Part shown: positions 38,647-48,017 of the stretch, piece by piece | Layout of the letters: each line of letters starts with the position of its first letter | How positions within the stretch are numbered: the stretch's first letter is position 1 | Assembly (NCBI GenBank): GCA_027487485.1 | Contig: JAIYDN010000101.1 | Location: forward strand, 92,128 to 156,127 | Source of the DNA: Planctomycetaceae bacterium | Lineage (GTDB): Bacteria > Planctomycetota > Planctomycetia > Pirellulales > Pirellulaceae | Reading direction: 5' to 3' | DNA length: 64,000 bases | The notes under the pieces: model-generated | The model's input: the letters and a program-made list of their open reading frames with translations, nothing else | What the model was told of the DNA's origin: nothing | Databases searched by the model: none | Program-made: the position numbers and the translations under genes

Positions 38647-40935
38647 ATGAGCAATCCATTTTCCCTGCAATACGGTTCGGCTCCGAAAGGTGATTCGTGC
38701 CAAGGCATACTTGGCCATGCTCTCGTAGCTTTGGCATTCTGCATTGGCATTTCCTGTTTTTACGGAAGATTGCCAGCGAACGAGCCTAAAAGTCCCAGCG
38801 TCTCCGTCAGTTTCGTCAATGACGTTATGCCTGTTTTGACAAAGGCTGGTTGCAATTCCGGAGTGTGCCATGCCAAGGCGGTCAACGGGCAGAATGGCTT
38901 TCGGCTGTCTCTTCTTGGATTTGAACCTCAAGATGACTATGTTCATTTGTTAAAAGAGGGACGGGGACGGCGGCTTTCCATGGCCTCGCCTGCATCTAGT
39001 TTGATCCTTAGCAAAGCGTCCGGTCAGGTTCCGCATCGAGGCGGTGTTCGATTGAGTAAGGAATCGACCGAGTACGCGACGTTGCTCGGCTGGATCCGCG
39101 ACGGCGCCAAGTACGACGGTCCCACGGCTACTAAATTGCTGTCCATTCAGGTTCAGCCCGACCGAGGGACGCTTCCGCCAAAATCGCAGCAACAGTTAAC
39201 TGCCATTGCCGTGTACGCGGACGGCACACAGCGTGATGTTACGAAGCTTGCCTTGTTTGAGTCCAATGAAAAGAGCATGGCCGAAGTGTCGGAGCATGGG
39301 TTGGTTCAAGCCATGGAACTTCCAGGGAGGGTTTCCATCATGGTTCGCTATCAAGGGCTCGTGTCGGTCTACAGCGCATCGATTCCGCTCGGGGCGATGG
39401 TTGATTCCATTCCTGCTTCCAAAGGCTTCATCGATGATGCTTTGTTTTCTAACTTGAAAGAGTTGGGGATTCCTCCTTCCCCCATTTGCGATGATGCAAC
39501 GTTTGTTCGTCGTGTGACTTTGGATGTCGCAGGCAGGCTTCCGACCACGCAAGAACTAGATTCTGTTGTCGGTAGCACGGACCCAAACAAGCGGGACACG
39601 TTTGTGGCAAAGCTGCTTCAAAGTTCGGAGTACGCTGATTTCTTTGCCAACAAGTGGACGGCGATGCTCAAGAATCGTCGCGACGACGCAAGCGACATCA
39701 CTTCCAATTTTGCATTCTATTCGTGGGTACGCGATAGCCTATTGCAGAATAAGCCATACGATCAAATGGTTCGCGAACTTTTGGCGGCTACAGGTACCGT
39801 GCAGTCGAACCCACCGGTAGCTTGGTACAAGCGAGTCAAAGAACAGAAGCAGCAGTTGGAGGATGTTGCTCAGTTATTCTTAGGTGTTCGTATGCAATGC
39901 GCCCAATGCCACCACCATCCCTTTGAAAAGTGGAGCCAAGACGACTACTACAGCTTCGCTGCATTCTTTAGTCAAGTCGGCCGCAAGCCAACATCAACTC
40001 GTGGCGAGGATATGATTTTTCACAAACGAGGAATCGCCACCGCAGCCAATATCAAGACAGGAACTGTCCTGAAGCCTGCGGCTCTTGGTACGAGCATCGA
40101 TTCCATCACTGCCGACCAAGACCCACGGCTACATCTTGCCAATTGGATGAGTGACCCTAAGAATCCTTTCTTTGCCAAAGCGGTGGTCAATCGTTACTGG
40201 AAGCACTTTTTTCGCCGAGGTCTTATCGATCCAGAAGATGATATTCGCGATACGAACCCACCGTCGAATCCTGAATTGCTTGCGGGGTTAGAAAAGCATT
40301 TTATTGCAAGCGGATTCGATCTGAAGGAACTGGTTCGTGTGATCGTTACATCCAATGCGTACCAGCTTAGCTCTGTTCCAAACCAATCCAATTCTGCCGA
40401 CCAACAGAACTATTCGCGATACTACCATAAGCGATTGCAGGCCGAGGTTCTGTTGGATTCAATCGATGATGTGACCGGTGCAAGGACTGATTTTCAAAAC
40501 TTGCCGACGGGAACTCGGGCGGTTGCCCTGCCCGACAACAGCTACAACAATGCGACTCCCTTTCTCAAGGTTTTTGGGCGTCCAGAGAACGAGAGTGTTT
40601 GTGAATGCGAAAGAACTCAATCATCTAGTTTAGCGCAGAGTTTGCATTTGATGAACGCTGGAGATGTCAAAGCTAAACTTGCAACGGCCGGTGGACGAGC
40701 GGATTTGATGTCCAAGTCGCAAAAGCCCATGGAAGAGCGTGTGACGGAACTGTATCGAATTGCATTCGGTCGATCTCCCTCGGCAGCCGAACTGAGTGGG
40801 GCTGTGGACTATTTGACGGAACCGAGCTCCGCGGATGCGAGCGGTGTTTCGGTAGGCCAACCAGCTAGCCCAGAACGATTTCAAGACCTTATCTGGGCCT
40901 TGATCAATACCAAAGAATTTCTCTTTAATCACTGA
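38647..40935 (+). CDS. DUF1549/DUF1553 planctomycete protein with bacterial Ig-like (Big_2-type) region
   Basis: CNSGVCHAKAVNGQNGFRLSLLGFEPQDDYVHL, Ig-like TAIAVYADGTQRDVTKLALFES, QCAQCHHHPFEKWSQDDYYSFAAFF, C-terminal CECERTQSSSLAQSLHLMN. Confidence 0.92.
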   Translation: MSNPFSLQYGSAPKGDSCQGILGHALVALAFCIGISCFYGRLPANEPKSPSVSVSFVNDVMPVLTKAGCNSGVCHAKAVNGQNGFRLSLLGFEPQDDYVHLLKEGRGRRLSMASPASSLILSKASGQVPHRGGVRLSKESTEYATLLGWIRDGAKYDGPTATKLLSIQVQPDRGTLPPKSQQQLTAIAVYADGTQRDVTKLALFESNEKSMAEVSEHGLVQAMELPGRVSIMVRYQGLVSVYSASIPLGAMVDSIPASKGFIDDALFSNLKELGIPPSPICDDATFVRRVTLDVAGRLPTTQELDSVVGSTDPNKRDTFVAKLLQSSEYADFFANKWTAMLKNRRDDASDITSNFAFYSWVRDSLLQNKPYDQMVRELLAATGTVQSNPPVAWYKRVKEQKQQLEDVAQLFLGVRMQCAQCHHHPFEKWSQDDYYSFAAFFSQVGRKPTSTRGEDMIFHKRGIATAANIKTGTVLKPAALGTSIDSITADQDPRLHLANWMSDPKNPFFAKAVVNRYWKHFFRRGLIDPEDDIRDTNPPSNPELLAGLEKHFIASGFDLKELVRVIVTSNAYQLSSVPNQSNSADQQNYSRYYHKRLQAEVLLDSIDDVTGARTDFQNLPTGTRAVALPDNSYNNATPFLKVFGRPENESVCECERTQSSSLAQSLHLMNAGDVKAKLATAGGRADLMSKSQKPMEERVTELYRIAFGRSPSAAELSGAVDYLTEPSSADASGVSVGQPASPERFQDLIWALINTKEFLFNH

Positions 40936-40945
40936 GCTTCAAGTC

Positions 40946-43024
40946 ATGATATCTTCAGCCCAAGCCAAGTGTCCTTTCATTGATCATACGAGGTCGCGTT
41001 GCATCGCTCTCTCTGCAATGCTTTTGATGTGGGCTGCAGGCCCCGCGATTCTTTCGGCTCAATCGGTTTGTCTTCCATTGCCCAGATTGCTCACGATGAT
41101 GCCGATGGGTGGATCGGTTGGCTCGCAGGTTGAAATAGCAATCACGGGGGAGCACTTGGATGAGGTTAAAGAACTGTTGTTCAACCATCCAGGGATTGTC
41201 GCCAAAGCCAAGCAAAATGATGCTGGGCAGATCGAGCCGAACAAGTTCCTTGTTCAGATTTCAGCGGATTGCCCGACGGGATTGTATGAAGCACGCGTAT
41301 TGAGCAGGCTCGGGATATCTTCGTCGAGAATCTTCTCGGTCGATACGCTTCTCGAGTTAAAACAAACGGCTCCCAACACATCGTTGTCGACCGCCATGGA
41401 GATCCAAGTGAACTCGGTAACGAATTCCGTGATGACTGCCAGATCGATTGATTTCTATCGCTTTATGGCTCAAAAAGGGCATCGCTATGTTGTTGAGTGT
41501 TCTTCGCGTGGTATCGATTCCAAGCTGGATCCCGTTGTTATCATTGCGGACTCGCAGGGGCGCGATCTAGCGGTTGAACGTCGAGGTGACCTGCTGGACT
41601 TTACTGCGTCCCAGGACGGGCCGCATCTTATCAAGGTTCATGAGTTGACTTTTAAGGGTGGGCCTGCTTATTTCTATCGGTTGCATTTCCAAGAATTGGC
41701 CGCCGATTCCGTACTGCCACGTTTTGCGTCTACGCGTTCGGTCAGCGCATTTTCTTGGCCGCCGACAGGGCTTCCTGCGAAGGCAATAAGTGCCGAATTG
41801 GAACCCAATGGCGTTTCGGTTCCGCAGCAGATTGCGTTGCCTTGCGACTTGTCGGGTAGCTTTTACCCAGCTGCGGATGTCGATGTTTTCGAGTTTTCGG
41901 CTCGAAAGGGAGAAACGTGGTGGGTGGAGGTCGCGTCGGAGCGACTTGGGCGGCCAACCGACCCAGCGATCTTGGTCCAGCACGTGACTGGCGAACCTGG
42001 CAAAGAGCAACTTGTCGATGTCGTCGAGTTATTAGACATCCCAAGCCCGGTAAAACCTTCAAGCAATGGGTATGCCTACGATGGACCTGCTTATGACGGT
42101 GGTTCTCCGGATATTTTGGGCAAGATTACTCTTCCGCAAGATGGCGTCTATCGATTGCAATTGACCGATTTGTTTGGAGGCACTCGCAAAGACCTTCGCA
42201 ATGAGTATCGGATGATCATTCGCAAAGCAGCTCCCGATTTTGCATTGGCCGCATGGAGTCTGCATATGGAGCTTCGTAATGGGGATCGCAACGCTTTGTC
42301 CAAACCGCTTGCGTTGCGTGCGGGTGCGACCGTTGCGTTGGAGGTTGTCGCGGTGCGGCGCGATGGGTTTGACGGCGATATTCAGCTTCAGTTGAATGGT
42401 CTTCCGAATGGCGTCTCGGCTCAAGGCTTGAAAATCCCCGCAGGGAAATCGCGTGGTATCATGTTGGTCACCGCCCAATATGACGCACCAGTGGCATTAG
42501 CGAATCTCGATTTTGTAGGCTCGGCTACCATCGATAATCAGCTTGTTTCAAGGCAAGTTCAGATGGCGGATTTTGCTTGGCCCATTCCTGATTCCTGGGG
42601 CGAGATTCCTGCACCGAGGTTGGTAAGTGGTTTGCCCTTGTCGGTAACCAATCATGAACCAGCACCCATGTCGATCGCCGCCCAGGACCGCAAAGTCATC
42701 GAAGCGACGGCTGGCAGCAAAGTGACGATTCCTTTGGTGCTGACCAAACGCATGGACTTTTCAGGCTCGACGTTGCAGATGAAGGCGTTTGGTGACGGAA
42801 TGGAAAGGTTGCCTCCTTTCAACATCTCGTTGGACGCAGCTAATTCGGAGGCCGTGATCGACTTGGCTTCGCTCCAATTAACGCCAGGCGAGTATTCGTT
42901 TGCCTTTTATACGGGGGCAGTGGCCAAGTATCGAATCAAGCCTGACGCTCCTTCGCAAGACACCGTTGAAATCGTCATTACCGAACCCATTTCTATTCGT
43001 GTAAAACCCATGGAGCCAAAATGA
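40946..43024 (+). CDS. Secreted protein with pre-peptidase C-terminal (PPC)-like domains
   Basis: Two PPC-like segments (IDFYRFMAQKGHRYVVECSSRGIDSKLDPVVIIAD; VDVFEFSARKGETWWVEVASERLGRPTDPAILV), sandwiched between DUF1549 and DUF1501 genes. Confidence 0.75.
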   Translation: MISSAQAKCPFIDHTRSRCIALSAMLLMWAAGPAILSAQSVCLPLPRLLTMMPMGGSVGSQVEIAITGEHLDEVKELLFNHPGIVAKAKQNDAGQIEPNKFLVQISADCPTGLYEARVLSRLGISSSRIFSVDTLLELKQTAPNTSLSTAMEIQVNSVTNSVMTARSIDFYRFMAQKGHRYVVECSSRGIDSKLDPVVIIADSQGRDLAVERRGDLLDFTASQDGPHLIKVHELTFKGGPAYFYRLHFQELAADSVLPRFASTRSVSAFSWPPTGLPAKAISAELEPNGVSVPQQIALPCDLSGSFYPAADVDVFEFSARKGETWWVEVASERLGRPTDPAILVQHVTGEPGKEQLVDVVELLDIPSPVKPSSNGYAYDGPAYDGGSPDILGKITLPQDGVYRLQLTDLFGGTRKDLRNEYRMIIRKAAPDFALAAWSLHMELRNGDRNALSKPLALRAGATVALEVVAVRRDGFDGDIQLQLNGLPNGVSAQGLKIPAGKSRGIMLVTAQYDAPVALANLDFVGSATIDNQLVSRQVQMADFAWPIPDSWGEIPAPRLVSGLPLSVTNHEPAPMSIAAQDRKVIEATAGSKVTIPLVLTKRMDFSGSTLQMKAFGDGMERLPPFNISLDAANSEAVIDLASLQLTPGEYSFAFYTGAVAKYRIKPDAPSQDTVEIVITEPISIRVKPMEPK

Positions 43025-44454
43025 GTGATCCATTTCATGCCTCGAGCGTTCGTTGTGCTGGACCGCAGAGCTTTGGTCAAGGTGGCCGACGCGGGTTTAT
43101 CAAGATGGGACTTGCTGGTTTTGCGAGCCTTAGTTTGCCGGGCTTGCTACGGCTAAAATCAGCCACTGCGTCTGCCGGAGCTCCCAAGCTCAAGAAGTCC
43201 ATCATTATGGTTTGGAAGCCAGGGGGGTGTTCACATCTGGATACCTATGATCCTAAACCCGATATTGGCAGTGAATACAGAGGGCCCTTCAAAACGATTT
43301 CCACCTCAGTTCCGGGCATGAACTTTACCGAGCTCCTGCCTATGCAGGCTCGAATCGCAGATAAGCTGACGGTTTTGAGATCCATGCATCAAACCGCGCC
43401 TGGCCATCCGGCGGGCTCCATGCAGATGCTATCCGGGGATCCTGAAACCAGAGACAAGCCGAAACCCAAGTATCCAGACTGGATGACGGTCGCGAATTAT
43501 TTGCGATCGAAAGATGCGCCTCGAGACAATCCGTTGCCTCGCTATGTGGGGGTGAATCCCCCGCTGGAATACAACGGACCGGCCTATTTGGGAGATGCGT
43601 ATTCCCCGTTCACGGTGATGGGAGATCCAAACCTGCCCACTTTCTCTGTACCGAACATCGGGCTTTCTGATCCCAACGAAGTGAAGCGTCTAAGTCAGCG
43701 AAGTACTTTGCGACAGCGACTTGACACGCTCGACAGGGCCTTTGATAAGCAAGGGGAATTAGGAGCTCTCGACCAGTTTGAAACTCAGGCGATGTCCTTG
43801 TTAACAAGTCCATTAACCCGAGAAGCGTTTGACCTGACCAAAGAAGACGAACGAACGCGAGATCGATATGGTCGCAATGCTTGGGGACAGCAATTGTTGA
43901 TGGCTCGCAGGTTGGTCGAAGCCGGGGTAGAGGTGATGACAACCAGTATGAGCGGTCCGTTGTGCGGTCGTGTCGGGAATTGGGACGATCACGCTGTGAA
44001 TCATCATATTTTCGATGCGATGCGTTATCGAGCGCAAGCTTACGATCAAGCCGTCACCGCATTGATTGAGGACATTTATGAGCGAGGACTTGATCAGCAG
44101 GTATTGGTGGTCGTCACGGGTGAATTTGGTAGAACGCCAAAAATTGAACACTCACCAAGCACGGGCGAGGGGATCGGGAGCGGCCCCGCCGGAACAACTC
44201 AGCCAGGCCGAGACCACTGGCCTCGAGCATTTTCCAATGTATGGGCAGGCGGTGGAATTCAGACTGGGCGTTTCATTGGTGCGACCGACAAACGAGGGGA
44301 AGATCCCATCGAACGCGCTTGTTCGGCCGGTGATTTCTTGGCCACCATCTACCATCACTTGGGAATCGATTCGGCCAATACCTTTATCAACGACCTGAAC
44401 GGCCGGCCAACTCCCATTGTCGATCGCGGCAGGCCAATCGCTGAACTGATATAA
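43021..44454 (+). CDS. DUF1501 protein
   Basis: KKSIIMVWKPGGCSHLDTYDPKPDI, QVLVVVTGEFGRTPKIE, GRDHWPRAFSNVWAGGG; ATGA overlap with the upstream gene. Confidence 0.92.
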   Translation: MSDPFHASSVRCAGPQSFGQGGRRGFIKMGLAGFASLSLPGLLRLKSATASAGAPKLKKSIIMVWKPGGCSHLDTYDPKPDIGSEYRGPFKTISTSVPGMNFTELLPMQARIADKLTVLRSMHQTAPGHPAGSMQMLSGDPETRDKPKPKYPDWMTVANYLRSKDAPRDNPLPRYVGVNPPLEYNGPAYLGDAYSPFTVMGDPNLPTFSVPNIGLSDPNEVKRLSQRSTLRQRLDTLDRAFDKQGELGALDQFETQAMSLLTSPLTREAFDLTKEDERTRDRYGRNAWGQQLLMARRLVEAGVEVMTTSMSGPLCGRVGNWDDHAVNHHIFDAMRYRAQAYDQAVTALIEDIYERGLDQQVLVVVTGEFGRTPKIEHSPSTGEGIGSGPAGTTQPGRDHWPRAFSNVWAGGGIQTGRFIGATDKRGEDPIERACSAGDFLATIYHHLGIDSANTFINDLNGRPTPIVDRGRPIAELI

Positions 44455-44484
44455 GACCTGTGATTGAGATCCGTTGTTGCGAGA

Positions 44485-44514
44485 GTTGCCAGCGTTACTC
44501 AGATCGTTGGCAAC
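44485..44514. terminator. Inverted repeat between convergent genes (possible bidirectional terminator)
   Basis: gttgccagcg - ttactcagat - cgttggcaac, 9/10 complementary arms. It overlaps the last codons of the minus-strand gene. Confidence 0.3.
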
Positions 44515-45125
44515 ATGTCGCGAGCCGTAAGCCGTTTCATTAGATCCGGTCCAAGCGAACGTTTCAGATCGTCGTCTAACCAGTATCCCATGTAGTCCGA
44601 TACGACGATTGCAAAATCTTCAGTCGGCTTCAGGCAAGTGGTCCAATCGTACGATTGGAGATGGGTCGCAACCCGGTGTAGCATTTCCCGAAGTGGGAGC
44701 AGGGCATTGTACTCTTCTTGCAAAGCGTCTTCATCCTGCAGCGATTTTACTTTTGATTCCAGACCGTAGGATTCGGCCAGCAGTTCATAACATTCGTCGA
44801 CAGAGTGTTCGACCAGTTCGCATTCGTCCAGAAACAAGCGGCCGGGTGCATCGGCTTCTTCCGTCTGTTGGGGGCACCACAGGATGTCATACTTGTCGCT
44901 GGGATCGTCCAGCTTGAGTTGGGGGAGATCTTTCAGCAACAAGTCAGTTGCAACGCCGATATGAGGAAGCCAATCGTCGTCGTAGTCTTGGTACCAAATG
45001 AAAATCGCATAGGCAGCGGAGGGTACTTTCAGCTCCTGGATGGCGATCGGAATCCAATCGATCAAGTCCCGTTCGATCGACTTTAGGAGTTGTTGGATTC
45101 GCTGATCGTGTTTGCTGGTTGCCAT
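44499..45125 (-). CDS. Hypothetical acidic protein
   Basis: Likely start 45125 (MATSKHDQRIQQLL...); no family recognised. Confidence 0.55.
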   Translation of the reverse strand: MATSKHDQRIQQLLKSIERDLIDWIPIAIQELKVPSAAYAIFIWYQDYDDDWLPHIGVATDLLLKDLPQLKLDDPSDKYDILWCPQQTEEADAPGRLFLDECELVEHSVDECYELLAESYGLESKVKSLQDEDALQEEYNALLPLREMLHRVATHLQSYDWTTCLKPTEDFAIVVSDYMGYWLDDDLKRSLGPDLMKRLTARDMLPTI

Positions 45126-45259
45126 GTGGGAAGCTCTAAAACGTAGGGCAGGTGATGCATGCAAGGACTGTCGGATATCGTAACTGCAATCAACAGCACG
45201 CAAAGGGGCGAAAAGACGGAAACGCCAAATCCATTGTTGCGGCGGTTTTTGAGGAGATC

Positions 45260-46471
45260 TTAAGGCTGCGCAGGCATCAAGGTGGCAACGTCCGTGCCAT
45301 TCAGCAGCCAGGCAAGATTGAACGATAGCAGTTGGACCGCTTCGTGCGAGCCTTTGGGTCCGCCTTCAAAAAGCAGATAGATTTTCCCTTGGCTTGGTGT
45401 TCCGTTTCTGCCAACGCCCAGGTTGGAATAAGCGCTGGGTCCGTCGTAAGCGAGTCGCTTGACTGGCCAAGTGCGGCCGCCATCGAAGCTGGCCCATACG
45501 CTTATCTTTTCTCGGCCTTGAGCGATCGACGCACCGACTTGCTTGGGCAGCGAGCCCGCCTGATTGTCCACATTGCTGTAGAGCAGGATGTCTTGATTGA
45601 GAATCGGCAATCGGATCATGCCACCCATGAGACCGTACGATGAGCCTCTTGGTCCGTCTGGCAGTTCAGGGCTTCGGTAGGCATCGATCCACAATTCGCC
45701 ACCATTGTCGCTATGGGCCATAAAGCGGTTGCCACGGCTCATGTGCTCGCGCGAGTTGTATAGGATGCTGCCGTTGGAAAGTTCGGCCAATGCAGCTTCA
45801 CCCGTACCTAGCACAGGGAACGGCTTGCTTGTATGCCACGTTGCCCCCCGATCGTCGCTGTACAGAGCAGTGCTGTAGTGATAGGGCCGCCATTCCACGG
45901 CATTGGAATTCTTCGGACCCATGATGCGAGCGGGCATGATCAATCGGCCCTGATGTTTGCCAAATGCAAGCGTGATACCGCATTGCATCGCCGCTACCCC
46001 TTCAATTCCAGGAACGTTCCCGAAGCCATCCGGAAGAACCTGAGCGGTCTCACGTGTCCAGCTTGCACCAGAATCGCGACTTCGAAAAAGCCAGCCTCGG
46101 CTTGGATTGACATAAAGCAAATCGCCGTTGGTTTCGTCTACCAGAGCCCGTCCCTCTAAGGCGTCAGCGGCGATAAGGATGTCGGAATCCCATGTCTTTC
46201 CCCCATCGCGACTGCGTCGACAATAACCACCACCTGGTGACTGGAATGCTACCACGGTGCCATCTTGGGTTGTGATCACACCACCCCAACCGCCGCGTTT
46301 TTCCCATAGCTCTTGCATGGGAACTAAAACAGGATCTCCCAAAAACTCTTCCAACTTGGAAGCAACCGCATACTGATTGTTGAACTCTTTCGGTTGATCT
46401 TGCGCCCGCAAGATCGCCAACGGCAGTAGCAGTAGGGCGTTAAGAAAGAGAGTAAATGTCGCGTATTTCAT
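45260..46471 (-). CDS. Sialidase/neuraminidase-family (BNR repeat) secreted protein
   Basis: Asp-box-like repeats SRDGGKTWDS, SRDSGASWTR, SDDRGATWHT, SFDGGRTWPV; signal peptide. Confidence 0.85.
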   Translation of the reverse strand: MKYATFTLFLNALLLLPLAILRAQDQPKEFNNQYAVASKLEEFLGDPVLVPMQELWEKRGGWGGVITTQDGTVVAFQSPGGGYCRRSRDGGKTWDSDILIAADALEGRALVDETNGDLLYVNPSRGWLFRSRDSGASWTRETAQVLPDGFGNVPGIEGVAAMQCGITLAFGKHQGRLIMPARIMGPKNSNAVEWRPYHYSTALYSDDRGATWHTSKPFPVLGTGEAALAELSNGSILYNSREHMSRGNRFMAHSDNGGELWIDAYRSPELPDGPRGSSYGLMGGMIRLPILNQDILLYSNVDNQAGSLPKQVGASIAQGREKISVWASFDGGRTWPVKRLAYDGPSAYSNLGVGRNGTPSQGKIYLLFEGGPKGSHEAVQLLSFNLAWLLNGTDVATLMPAQP

Positions 46472-46528
46472 GGGTCGGTTTTGATTCAATAGGTTGGTGG
46501 AGTCTGGAGTCTGGCAAGACAAGCTGTT

Positions 46529-47998
46529 TCATAAAAGAATCTGAGGAATGATCTTCCCTTCCACATTGGTAAGTCGACGCTGAATTCCGTTGTGCTCAAA
46601 ACTTAGTTTTTCGTAGTCTAGCCCAAGTAGATGCAAGATGGTTGCGTTGAAGTGATACAGCGGGTGTACGTCTTCGATGGCCTTTTGGCCAAGCTCATCG
46701 GTCAAACCGTGGCTTACTCCCGCTTTGACTCCAGCCCCGGTCATCCAACATGTAAAGCCATCGGGATTATGATCTCGACCTTGCGACCCCTTTTGAAAGA
46801 ATGGCATCCGACCAAATTCGGTGCACCAAACAACAAGGGTATCTTCGAGCAATCCTCGCTGTTTCAGATCGCGAATCAGAGCAGCCGCGGGTTGGTCCAA
46901 AATTTCGGCGTGCACGTCGTACTGTTCTTTGAGAGCGTTGTGGCCATCCCAATTGAGCTTGCCGCCGCTTGCGTAGGCTCCGTTAAATAGCTGGACAAAG
47001 CGAACACCGCGTTCGATGAGTCGCCGGGCAAGGATGCAATTTTTCGCGAATGCAGCCTTGTCCGCATTCTTGGTATCATCGGCCCCGTAGAGTTTCAGAA
47101 TATGAGCAGGTTCGGAGCTAAGGTCGCTAAGGCCAGGGACGCTCAGTTGCATTCTGGCTGCAAGTTCATAGCTTGCAATACGGGCTGCGAGTTGTTCGTC
47201 CTGATCATGGTTTTCAAAGTGCTTTTCGTTGAGCTGTTGCAATAACCTTCGGGCTGCTTGATCCGCATTTTGCGAAACACCTTGTGCGACCAAATGGCGG
47301 ATTTGGTCCTTGGAACTCATGGTCGTCCCTTGAAACGCCGCTGGTAGAAATCCAGGGCCCCAGTTATTCGAACCGTTCTGAGGAACGCCCCGTGGATCTG
47401 GGATTGCAACGTACGCTGGTAGGTCTTGGCTTTCGCTTCCAAGAGCGTAGGTTACCCACGAGCCAAGACTTGGAAATCCGTCCAGAACAAAGCCGGTAGA
47501 CAGAAAGTTTTCAGCAGGGCCGTGCGTATTCGATTTGCTAGTCAGCGAATGAACGAAGGCAATATCGTCTGTGAGTTCCGCCAAATTCGGAATTAAGTCA
47601 CTGACCCATTTCCCCGTTTGGCCTCGTTGGCGAAAAGTATATTGTGGCTTGGCCAGATTGCCCGCTGGACCTTGAAAGGTTACTTCTGGACCACCGGGCA
47701 AGGGTTTATCGTCCCACTTAATGAGCTCTGGTTTGTAGTCCCATGTTTCGAGTTGACTGACGGCTCCGGCACAGAAAATCACAATGACCTGTTTGGCTTT
47801 GGCTGGAAAGTGAGATGCTCTTGGCGCGTAAGGTCGTGCAGGGTCGATGATCGGTGTTGAATCGGAGGAAGCCAACAAACCGTCGTTCCCGAGCAAGCTG
47901 GCAAGCGCTACCGATCCTAGCGAAGTTCCCGCGTTGCTGAGAAAGTTGCGTCGGTCAAGAAGTTGAAAACCAGAACGAGTTATCTTAGGTGGGTTCAT
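46529..47998 (-). CDS. DUF1501 protein
   Basis: [64 protein letters not shown]; likely ATG at 47998. Confidence 0.92.
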   Translation of the reverse strand: MNPPKITRSGFQLLDRRNFLSNAGTSLGSVALASLLGNDGLLASSDSTPIIDPARPYAPRASHFPAKAKQVIVIFCAGAVSQLETWDYKPELIKWDDKPLPGGPEVTFQGPAGNLAKPQYTFRQRGQTGKWVSDLIPNLAELTDDIAFVHSLTSKSNTHGPAENFLSTGFVLDGFPSLGSWVTYALGSESQDLPAYVAIPDPRGVPQNGSNNWGPGFLPAAFQGTTMSSKDQIRHLVAQGVSQNADQAARRLLQQLNEKHFENHDQDEQLAARIASYELAARMQLSVPGLSDLSSEPAHILKLYGADDTKNADKAAFAKNCILARRLIERGVRFVQLFNGAYASGGKLNWDGHNALKEQYDVHAEILDQPAAALIRDLKQRGLLEDTLVVWCTEFGRMPFFQKGSQGRDHNPDGFTCWMTGAGVKAGVSHGLTDELGQKAIEDVHPLYHFNATILHLLGLDYEKLSFEHNGIQRRLTNVEGKIIPQILL

Positions 47999-48017
47999 CG
48001 TGCAGATATCGTGTTCA

